From assembly GCA_013698165.1 (NCBI GenBank), contig JACCVN010000301.1, forward strand, positions 1 through 6,292: a DNA stretch of 6,292 bases, read 5' to 3'. Made by a program: the position numbers and the translations under genes. Of the stretch, positions 1 through 5,320 are shown piece after piece. The DNA is from Parachlamydiaceae bacterium (lineage in GTDB: Bacteria; Chlamydiota; Chlamydiia; Chlamydiales; Parachlamydiaceae). The notes under the pieces were generated by a model that saw only the letters and a list, made by a program, of their open reading frames with translations, was not told the DNA's origin and ran no database searches. Position 1 is the first letter of the stretch; each line of letters begins with the position of its first letter.

Positions 1-672
1 TGTCGCTGTTCGAATAATCATGAGGTTTCTAACTGTAGGGACAATACCGAAAAGAGGGCCCATGAGGTTCACCCAATCGGAAATTTTTAAGAAGTATGCA
101 GCGCAAAAAAATGCCCCTGCAAGGCTCATCCACCAAAATGCAGGACCCAGAAAACTTTCACCTTTTCTTTCTGCTTCCCACCATTGCACCCAAAAGCGGC
201 TATTAAAAAGCAATAGACCGCAAACTCCCACTCCATGCCAAAGGAAACTTGTTTTCCCTTGCCCGTAAGTAGACAGAAAATTACTTGGCGTGCGCAGCCA
301 GCTGTTTCCGGAATCTATTGAATAGTGCATCTGAAGAGCAAAAGCTAATGTGATCATAATAAGGGAGGCTGCAAGCAAATAAACAACAGATGACAGCTTC
401 CAACGCCCTTCAGGAGGGCTCATCAAATCGATATTGCGCCAAGAGATAACCGCATTACAGACTTGCACAAAACAGATGTGAAATTGCAGCTGTATAAAAG
501 CATGAATGAGCAATGATACATTTCCAAAAAGTGAAATTTTCCAAAATAGAGGGCTGACAACACTTTTTTTTACTTTTTCACTGCTAATCCATTGGATGAT
601 AAATCGGCTCGAAAAGGCTATTGCAGAAAGCAGGCCTAAAGGATAAAGAAGTTGGCGCCAAATTTCTGTCAT
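1..672 (-). CDS. LAB_N-domain membrane protein, probably the N-terminal part of a chlamydial-type fused lipid-A-disaccharide synthase (partial)
   Basis: The reverse strand is open from an ATG at 672-670 to the window edge, giving 224 residues with no stop, so the C-terminus is missing. The protein is strongly hydrophobic and holds two copies of a LAB_N-like module. Copy 1 (about residues 9-82) has RFIIQW at 23-28, PLFWKIS at 41-47 and RN at 79-80. Copy 2 (about 147-220) has RFWVQW at 159-164, PAFWWMSLAG at 178-187 and VRNL at 214-217. A further hydrophobic helix lies near 95-114. LAB_N (PF07578) is known as an N-terminal extension of chlamydial LpxB, which makes lipid A disaccharide, and also as a stand-alone small membrane protein beside GT2 genes. 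The tandem copies and the length favour the LpxB fusion; the GT2 neighbour fits the stand-alone form too. The LpxB catalytic domain would lie left of the window, so no symbol is given. The start codon overlaps the GT2 stop (ATGA), and AAGAGAG lies just upstream (complement of 676-682), suggesting translational coupling. Confidence 0.8.
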   Translation of the reverse strand, partial: MTEIWRQLLYPLGLLSAIAFSSRFIIQWISSEKVKKSVVSPLFWKISLFGNVSLLIHAFIQLQFHICFVQVCNAVISWRNIDLMSPPEGRWKLSSVVYLLAASLIMITLAFALQMHYSIDSGNSWLRTPSNFLSTYGQGKTSFLWHGVGVCGLLLFNSRFWVQWWEAERKGESFLGPAFWWMSLAGAFFCAAYFLKISDWVNLMGPLFGIVPTVRNLMIIRTAT

Positions 673-1391
673 GGACTCTCTTTGTCTATTTGATAGTGAA
701 GATGCCTTTGATGCATCCAGCGCACTGCGAACATGTCTGAAATAGTATTAAACGAGCGGTTGAAGAAGTTATATTTGGTTTGTCCTTTGACTCTTTCTCG
801 ATGACTGACAGGGATTTCTTTAATGCGGAAGCCTTCAATAAGAAAAAGTGCCGGGAGAAAACGATGCATGCCGTTAAACATTTTAATTTTCTGCGCTGCA
901 GAAGTCCGGTACACTTTCAAAGAACAGCCGGTATCCTGAACATTATCACAGCAAACGCGGCTGCGAACAAAGTTTGCAATTCTGGAGGTGATTTTTTTAA
1001 TCCATGGATCTTGTCTGTTAATTCTTGCTCCGCAAACAAGATCAACATCGGTTGCTGCTGCCAAAAGTTTTGGAATATCGGCAGGGTCATTTTGACGGTC
1101 TCCGTCCATAGTGATGATCAGATCGCCGCGCGCACACTTAAAGCCCGCGTCAAAAGCGCTGGACTGACCATAGTTTTTATCGAAGACAATAATGCGCAAT
1201 TCCGGGTGTAGAGGCGAGAGTTTTTTCAAAATTTCAAGTGTATTATCACTTGAACCATCATCAATACAGATTAACTCCCAAGGCTCTCCTAGTCCCAACA
1301 TTATCGGCTTAAGCTCATCAATCAATTCCTGAATGTTGTCTTCCTCATTTTTAAGGGGGACGACCACAGAATAGCGGACCTGTTTTTCCAT
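669..1391 (-). CDS. Family 2 glycosyltransferase, DPM1/ArnC-like, soluble form
   Basis: This 240-residue GT-A fold enzyme is expected to transfer a sugar from a nucleotide donor to a lipid carrier at the inner face of the cytoplasmic membrane. Visible motifs are the N-terminal VVVPLKNEEDNI (9-20), DDGSSDNT (44-51), the metal-binding DGD (D96, D98) followed by QNDP (100-103), QDTGC (152-156), HRFLPAL (176-182) and the basic loop around HRERVKGQTKYNFF (197-210). These match the dolichol-phosphate mannosyltransferase / ArnC branch. ArnC and GtrB-type relatives usually continue into two membrane helices; this protein stops at residue 240 without them, as in DPM1, so a partner may anchor it. The next gene, a LAB_N membrane protein overlapping by 4 bases, is the obvious candidate. 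The ATG at 1391-1389 fits the family start, but no clear Shine-Dalgarno precedes it. Substrate cannot be read from sequence; lipid A or undecaprenyl-phosphate modification is an inference. Confidence 0.88.
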   Translation of the reverse strand: MEKQVRYSVVVPLKNEEDNIQELIDELKPIMLGLGEPWELICIDDGSSDNTLEILKKLSPLHPELRIIVFDKNYGQSSAFDAGFKCARGDLIITMDGDRQNDPADIPKLLAAATDVDLVCGARINRQDPWIKKITSRIANFVRSRVCCDNVQDTGCSLKVYRTSAAQKIKMFNGMHRFLPALFLIEGFRIKEIPVSHRERVKGQTKYNFFNRSFNTISDMFAVRWMHQRHLHYQIDKESP

Positions 1392-1427
1392 TAGAATGCT
1401 GGGGTTCGGAGTTGCTTAACTATTGAG

Positions 1428-1457
1428 AGCATATCCTAGCAAAGAAGTAAAAGTCAA
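1428..1457 (-). promoter_or_regulatory. Putative sigma70-type promoter for the glycosyltransferase/LAB_N operon
   Basis: On the reverse strand TTGACT (complement of 1452-1457) is followed after 18 bases by TATGCT (complement of 1428-1433). This is a 5/6 match to the -35 and a 4/6 match to the -10 consensus. It would start transcription near 1421, leaving a leader of about 30 bases before the glycosyltransferase ATG at 1391. Position and direction fit; evidence is motif only. Confidence 0.5.
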
Positions 1458-1521
1458 CGTCCTAAGTCCATCATTTATGCAGGGAAAATAACATAGCTTC
1501 AAACATTGTGCTGATTTATGC

Positions 1522-1550
1522 TTGACATTTTCCATGTCTGGACATAAAAA
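1522..1550 (+). promoter_or_regulatory. Putative sigma70-type promoter for nrdB(A)
   Basis: A perfect -35 hexamer TTGACA (1522-1527) is followed, after exactly 17 bases, by TAAAAA (1545-1550), a 4/6 match to TATAAT. Transcription would begin near 1557, giving a leader of about 160 bases before the nrdB start at 1717. The element lies back to back with the opposite promoter at 1428-1457, so the 325-base gap is a genuine divergent control region. The -10 is weak, as expected for a regulated promoter. Confidence 0.55.
1534..1545. promoter_or_regulatory. 12-bp palindrome overlapping the nrd promoter (possible operator)
   Basis: ATGTC-TG-GACAT has perfect 5-base arms around a 2-base centre. It occupies the end of the promoter spacer and touches the first base of the -10. 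A third copy of the half-site, GACAT at 1524-1528, overlaps the -35 and starts 17 bases before the copy at 1541. A repressor bound here would block RNA polymerase. The regulator is unknown. Confidence 0.35.
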
Positions 1551-1564
1551 TAGATCGGAAATAG

Positions 1565-1580
1565 CCACAAATTGTTGATT
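1565..1580. promoter_or_regulatory. NrdR-box-like site 1 (degenerate)
   Basis: The core CAAATTGTTG (1568-1577) matches the NrdR core CwAtATaTwG at 7 of 10 positions. It is weaker than the second site, and its centre lies 20 bp upstream of it, about two helical turns. NrdR boxes normally occur as helically phased pairs, usually about three turns apart, which is why this weak match is listed. Confidence 0.35.
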
Positions 1581-1584
1581 TGCC

Positions 1585-1600
1585 CAACAATATGTTGTGG
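1585..1600. promoter_or_regulatory. NrdR-box-like site 2 (good match)
   Basis: CAACAATATGTTGTGG contains the core CAATATGTTG (1588-1597), which matches CwAtATaTwG at 9 of 10 positions; the whole 16-mer matches 12 of 16. NrdR is the ATP/dATP-sensing repressor of bacterial ribonucleotide reductase genes, and the site lies in the leader of exactly such a gene, just downstream of the predicted start. Function is inferred from motif and position. Confidence 0.55.
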
Positions 1601-1703
1601 TTGCTCTGTCTTTTAGAAGAAAAAGTTCTTGTTTGTTTATCGGCTCAAAAAAATCGGTAAAAGGAACTGTTTTTGAATCCATAAGTCAACAAGACCAAGA
1701 AAA

Positions 1704-1709
1704 AAGGAG
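1704..1709 (+). promoter_or_regulatory. Shine-Dalgarno that sets the nrdB start
   Basis: AAGGAG sits 7 bases before the ATG at 1717. This fixes the start there, even though the frame stays open upstream to a GTG-like codon at 1597. The upstream 40 codons have no RNR similarity and overlap an NrdR-like site. Confidence 0.85.
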
Positions 1710-1716
1710 TTCCTTC

Positions 1717-2688
1717 ATGGCGAATGTAGAGCCTATACTAGTAGAAAATAAAGATCGTTTTGTACTGTTTCCTATTAGACATCAAGAAATTTGGGAAATG
1801 TACAAAAAGGCAGAAGCAAGTTTTTGGACTGCTGAAGAGATTGATCTTTCTCAAGATCTCACTGATTGGGATCAAAAACTGAATGATGATGAACGTCATT
1901 TTATTAAGCACGTTTTAGCTTTCTTTGCCGCGAGCGATGGAATCGTTAATGAGAATTTGGCCATCAATTTCATGAGCGAAGTGCAATATCCTGAAGCTCG
2001 CTGTTTTTATGGCTTTCAGATCATGATTGAAAATATCCATTCGGAAGCATATTCACTATTGATCGATACTTACATCAAAAGTCCAACCGAAAAAGATTTC
2101 CTTTTCCATGCCATTGACACTGTGCCTTGCGTAACTAAAAAAGCTGATTGGGCATTGCGTTGGATTTCAAAGGGAAGCTTTGCAGAACGTCTTATTGCCT
2201 TTGCCGCGGTTGAAGGGATCTTTTTTTCCGGTAGTTTCTGTTCGATTTTCTGGCTGAAAAAACGTGGTTTAATGCCTGGACTATGCTTTGCAAATGAGCT
2301 GATTTCACGCGATGAAGGCTTGCATTGTGATTTCGCTTGCTTGCTCTACATTGAATTAACACACAAGTTGCCTCCAGAAACTGTTCAGGGGATTATCGCT
2401 AATGCTGTCGATATTGAAAGGGAATTTGTTAAAGATTCATTGCCTGTACGTCTGATTGGTATGAATGCGGATTTAATGTGTCAATATATTGAATTTGTTG
2501 CCGACCGTCTGCTAATTGCTCTTGGAGTGCCAAAAATCTATAATGTTACAAATCCGTTTGACTTTATGGACCTTATCTCAATGCCGGGTAAAACGAACTT
2601 TTTTGAACGAAGAGTCGCTGAATATCAAAAATCCGGTGTGATGGCCTCTAGAGAACAAAGTGTGTTTACGACAACGGAAGATTTTTAA
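1717..2688 (+). CDS. nrdB: Ribonucleoside-diphosphate reductase, beta (R2) subunit, class Ia, eukaryote-like
   Basis: R2 houses the diferric-tyrosyl radical cofactor that starts NDP reduction in the cytosol. The 323-residue protein has the full ligand set: D74 (AASDG), E105 and H108 (ENIH), E166 (FAAVEG), E200 and H203 (SRDEGLH). The radical tyrosine is Y112 in ENIHSEAYS, so this is a tyrosyl enzyme and not the Phe-containing class Ic form of Chlamydia trachomatis. The radical-transfer residues W37, D199 and Y303 are present. The C-terminus ends in acidic residues plus Phe (TTTEDF), like the eukaryotic R1-binding tail. Long blocks such as CFYGFQIMIENIHSEAYS and FWLKKRGLMPGL read almost like mouse R2, except for the missing N-terminal extension. 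It lies 107 bases before nrdA in the order B-A, the reverse of E. coli nrdAB. No nrdI or nrdH is nearby, which argues against class Ib. Start chosen by Shine-Dalgarno at 1704-1709 and family alignment. Confidence 0.97.
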   Translation: MANVEPILVENKDRFVLFPIRHQEIWEMYKKAEASFWTAEEIDLSQDLTDWDQKLNDDERHFIKHVLAFFAASDGIVNENLAINFMSEVQYPEARCFYGFQIMIENIHSEAYSLLIDTYIKSPTEKDFLFHAIDTVPCVTKKADWALRWISKGSFAERLIAFAAVEGIFFSGSFCSIFWLKKRGLMPGLCFANELISRDEGLHCDFACLLYIELTHKLPPETVQGIIANAVDIEREFVKDSLPVRLIGMNADLMCQYIEFVADRLLIALGVPKIYNVTNPFDFMDLISMPGKTNFFERRVAEYQKSGVMASREQSVFTTTEDF

Positions 2689-2715
2689 TCTGACGAAATC
2701 GAAAATGATAGATTT

Positions 2716-2750
2716 CTCGGGCTCGGGCACGGGCACGAGTTTTGTTTTTG
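2716..2750 (+). terminator. GC-rich hexamer repeat with T-rich run: possible terminator/attenuator between nrdB and nrdA
   Basis: Four related hexamers follow one another: CTCGGG, CTCGGG, CACGGG, CACGAG (2716-2739). CTCGGGC (2722-2728) can pair with GCACGAG (2733-2739) across a 4-base loop with one mismatch, and TTTTGTTTTTG follows at once (2740-2750). GC-rich hairpin plus T-rich run resembles an intrinsic terminator, yet nrdA lies only 46 bases on, so partial termination or processing that sets the NrdB:NrdA ratio is possible. Its low-complexity make-up also suggests a slippage product or a dispersed intergenic repeat. Confidence 0.4.
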
Positions 2751-2783
2751 CTTTTAACGTTCGCGATTTTGGTTTTATAATTC

Positions 2784-2790
2784 AGGAGGA
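2784..2790 (+). promoter_or_regulatory. Strong Shine-Dalgarno of nrdA
   Basis: AGGAGGA is a near-perfect anti-16S match placed 5 bases before the nrdA ATG at 2796. It fixes the start and predicts strong translation initiation independent of nrdB. Confidence 0.85.
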
Positions 2791-2795
2791 TTAAT

Positions 2796-5174
2796 ATGTA
2801 TGTGATTAAGCGGGATGGACGCCGCCAAGAAGTTAAATTTGATAAGGTAACGGCACGCATCCAGAAACTATGTTATGGGCTTGATTTGACGCATGTTGAT
2901 CCTATCGCAGTAGCATTGAAAGTTATTGAAGGTATCTACGATGGTGTGACAACTGTTGAATTAGACAACCTGGCCGCTGAAGTCGCGGCAATGCTTACGA
3001 CACGCCATCCTGATTACACATTGCTTGCCTCCAGAATTGCGATTTCAAATTTGCAGAAGAATACCCATAAATCCTTTGCCAAAACTGTTGATGAGCTTTA
3101 TCATTATGTCGATGTTAAGACAAGTCGAAAATCTCCGCTGATTTCTCAAGAGATCCATGAGATTGTTCAACAGAACGCAGAGATCCTCGATGCTTCAATC
3201 ATTTATGACCGGGATTTTGGCTATGATTATTTTGGCTTTAAGACCTTGGAGCGCTCCTATCTTTTAAGAATGAATGGCCGGGTTGTTGAACGTCCCCAGC
3301 ATATGATGATGCGCGTAGCCCTGGGAATCCACAAAACGGATATCAAGGCAGCCATTGAAACTTATAACCTCATGAGCGAACGCTGGTTTACACATGCGAC
3401 ACCGACACTTTTTAATGCGGGAACGCCCAATCCACAAATGTCCTCCTGTTTTCTCTTGGAGATGGAAGATGATTCCATTGACGGTATTTTTGATACATTG
3501 AAGTCGTGCGCAAAAATTTCGCAATCTGCCGGCGGCATTGGCCTCAGCGTTCATAAAGTGCGTGCGACAGGATCCTATATCCGCGGCACAGGGGGAAGTT
3601 CGAATGGAATTATTCCGATGCTACGAGTCTACAATGATACTGCTCGTTATATTGACCAAGGTGGGGGAAAGCGCAAAGGCTCTTTCGCTATCTATCTTGA
3701 GCCATGGCATGCAGATATTTACTCATTTTTAGATCTTCGGAAAAATACGGGTAAAGAAGAGCAGCGCGCACGCGACCTTTTCACAGCTCTTTGGATTCCA
3801 GATCTGTTCATGCAACGTGTAGAAGACAATGGCGAATGGTCGCTATTCTGTCCAAATGAGGCTCCAGGGCTTGCCGACTGCTGGGGAGAAGAGTTTGAGA
3901 CCCTTTACAAACGCTATGAAGAAGAAGGGCGTGCAAGAAAGGTCGTCAAAGCGCAAGAGCTCTGGTTTAGAATTTTAGATTCTCAAATTGAAACGGGCAC
4001 TCCTTATATGCTCTATAAGGATGCTTGCAATCGCAAGTCAAATCAGCAGAATCTGGGAACCATAAAATCCAGTAACTTATGCGCAGAGATCCTTGAATAC
4101 ACTTCACCAGATGAAATTGCCGTTTGTAACTTAGCTTCAATTGCATTGCCGCGATTTGTCGTCAATGGTGAATTTGATCATCAGAAGCTTTTCGAAATTT
4201 CTAAAACGGTCACTCGCAATCTAAATCGGGTCATCGACAACAATAGCTATCCGGTACCGCAAGCTAAGAAATCCAATGTGATGCATCGTCCTATAGGCAT
4301 TGGCGTACAAGGCTTGGCAGATGTTTTCATCTTAATGAAATTTCCTTTCGAATCCGATGAAGCGCGTCAAGTTAACAAAGAAATCTTTGAAACAATTTAC
4401 TTTGGAGCGATGACCGCTTCAAAAGAACTGGCGCAGGAAGAAGGGGCATATGACTCTTATGAGGGATCTCCGGTCTCCAAAGGGATTTTCCAGTATGACA
4501 TGTGGGGTGTAAGCCCTGGGCCACGCTGGGATTGGAAAGGTCTTAAAGCTGAAGTCGCGAAGCATGGAATTCGAAATTCGTTACTTCTTGCCTTGATGCC
4601 AACAGCATCGACCTCCCAGATTTTGGGCAACAACGAGTGCTTTGAGCCTTATACACAAAATCTTTATTCACGACGCGTGCTTTCAGGCGAATTTATTGTA
4701 GTCAACAAATACCTGATGCGCGATCTTGTCCGGCTGGGCCTTTGGGATGAAGAGATGAAGAATAAAATTTGCGCTGCCAACGGCTCGATTCAGCAAATTG
4801 AGGAAATTCCTAATTTCATTAAAGAGATCTATAAGACTGTTTGGGAGATTAAACAAAGATCTGTCATTGACATGTCTGCAGATCGCGGTGCCTTTATCTG
4901 CCAAACGCAATCGCTAAATTTGTTTGTTGAAAACCCCAACTTCTCAAAGTTAACATCGATGCATTTCTATGCGTGGAAACAAGGCTTGAAGACCGGTATG
5001 TACTATCTAAGGACCAAAGCCGCTTCTGAAGCAATTAAGTTTACTCTGGAAAAAGCTCCGCACAAGGCGTCTAAAGACGCTCCTGCAGCTCCTACAGAGT
5101 CTCCTTTAAGAGCAGAGCCTTTAGAGCCGCTCGCTTGTTCTCTTGAAAGCGGGTGCCTATCTTGCGGAAGCTAA
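2796..5174 (+). CDS. nrdA: Ribonucleoside-diphosphate reductase, alpha (R1) subunit, class Ia, eukaryote-like
   Basis: R1 reduces NDPs to dNDPs with the radical supplied by NrdB. It has 792 residues, the same length as human RRM1. An ATP cone fills about 1-92 with K5, D16, T53, D57 and K88, so dATP feedback inhibition is expected. The catalytic barrel has the redox pair C218 and C444, the thiyl cysteine C429, and N427 and E431 in NLCAE; all five share human numbering. The specificity site has DDS at 225-227 and loop 2 around DQGGGKRKGS (287-296), which differs from the eukaryotic DQGGNKRPGA. Y736-Y737 continue the radical path from NrdB. An Ala/Pro-rich linker (about 754-780) leads to the tail cysteines C787 and C790 in CLSCGS, which re-reduce the active site. 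This single-cone form differs from the longer NrdA of Chlamydia trachomatis. It is probably co-transcribed with nrdB. The start is set by the Shine-Dalgarno at 2784-2790 and by the family N-terminus MYVIKRDGR. Confidence 0.98.
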   Translation: MYVIKRDGRRQEVKFDKVTARIQKLCYGLDLTHVDPIAVALKVIEGIYDGVTTVELDNLAAEVAAMLTTRHPDYTLLASRIAISNLQKNTHKSFAKTVDELYHYVDVKTSRKSPLISQEIHEIVQQNAEILDASIIYDRDFGYDYFGFKTLERSYLLRMNGRVVERPQHMMMRVALGIHKTDIKAAIETYNLMSERWFTHATPTLFNAGTPNPQMSSCFLLEMEDDSIDGIFDTLKSCAKISQSAGGIGLSVHKVRATGSYIRGTGGSSNGIIPMLRVYNDTARYIDQGGGKRKGSFAIYLEPWHADIYSFLDLRKNTGKEEQRARDLFTALWIPDLFMQRVEDNGEWSLFCPNEAPGLADCWGEEFETLYKRYEEEGRARKVVKAQELWFRILDSQIETGTPYMLYKDACNRKSNQQNLGTIKSSNLCAEILEYTSPDEIAVCNLASIALPRFVVNGEFDHQKLFEISKTVTRNLNRVIDNNSYPVPQAKKSNVMHRPIGIGVQGLADVFILMKFPFESDEARQVNKEIFETIYFGAMTASKELAQEEGAYDSYEGSPVSKGIFQYDMWGVSPGPRWDWKGLKAEVAKHGIRNSLLLALMPTASTSQILGNNECFEPYTQNLYSRRVLSGEFIVVNKYLMRDLVRLGLWDEEMKNKICAANGSIQQIEEIPNFIKEIYKTVWEIKQRSVIDMSADRGAFICQTQSLNLFVENPNFSKLTSMHFYAWKQGLKTGMYYLRTKAASEAIKFTLEKAPHKASKDAPAAPTESPLRAEPLEPLACSLESGCLSCGS

Positions 5175-5176
5175 AA

Positions 5177-5209
5177 TTTGAGGCTGCTGCGTGTTGCAGC
5201 AGCCTCAAA
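5177..5209. terminator. Perfect 14-bp stem-loop after nrdA, likely transcription terminator
   Basis: TTTGAGGCTGCTGC (5177-5190) and GCAGCAGCCTCAAA (5196-5209) are perfect inverted repeats with the 5-base loop GTGTT, beginning 3 bases after the nrdA stop. On the + strand there is no T-tract after the stem. On the - strand the stem runs into ATTTTAG, so the U-tract is better placed for the convergent gene ending at 5321. A bidirectional role in the convergent gap is likely. Confidence 0.7.
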
Positions 5210-5211
5210 AG

Positions 5212-5310
5212 CAGTGATGAGAGCTGAGCTGAAAAGGAATGCTGATTGATGAGTGAAGAACAATGCTGCCTTCCCTAAGCTCAGCATTCATCGTTCACCA
5301 CCCATCACTG
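5212..5310. repeat. Nested inverted repeats in the convergent intergenic region
   Basis: Outer arms CAGTGATG (5212-5219) and CATCACTG (5303-5310) enclose GCTGAGCT (5223-5230) with AGCTCAGC (5278-5285). A 9-base arm GAATGCTGA (5237-5245) with TCAGCATTC (5281-5289) overlaps the second of these, so the last two stems are mutually exclusive. AATGCTG is also repeated directly at 5238 and 5262. There is no ORF here. It may be a folded 3' region, a degraded small mobile repeat or a second terminator for the - strand gene. Confidence 0.45.
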
Positions 5311-5320
5311 TTGGAAAAAT

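Noticed and set aside
20..268. 82-codon + strand ORF
   Set aside because: Antisense shadow of the LAB_N membrane gene, which has coherent domains on the other strand.
780..1211. 143-codon + strand ORF
   Set aside because: Antisense shadow of the glycosyltransferase, whose motifs are unambiguous.
1416..1682. 88-codon reverse-strand ORF in the divergent gap
   Set aside because: It covers both predicted promoters and the operator-like sites, has no recognisable motif and no convincing ribosome site.
1597..1716. In-frame 40-codon extension upstream of nrdB
   Set aside because: No RNR similarity, overlaps a likely operator, and a strong Shine-Dalgarno precedes the ATG at 1717, where family members begin.
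2776..2781. Perfect TATAAT before nrdA as a -10 element
   Set aside because: It would start transcription inside the Shine-Dalgarno and the -35 region is poor (TTAACG at best), so it is more likely AT-rich leader sequence.
2666..2860. Reverse-strand ORF with an Arg-Ala run
   Set aside because: The run is only the hexamer repeat read in another frame; the ORF overlaps the ends of nrdB and nrdA.
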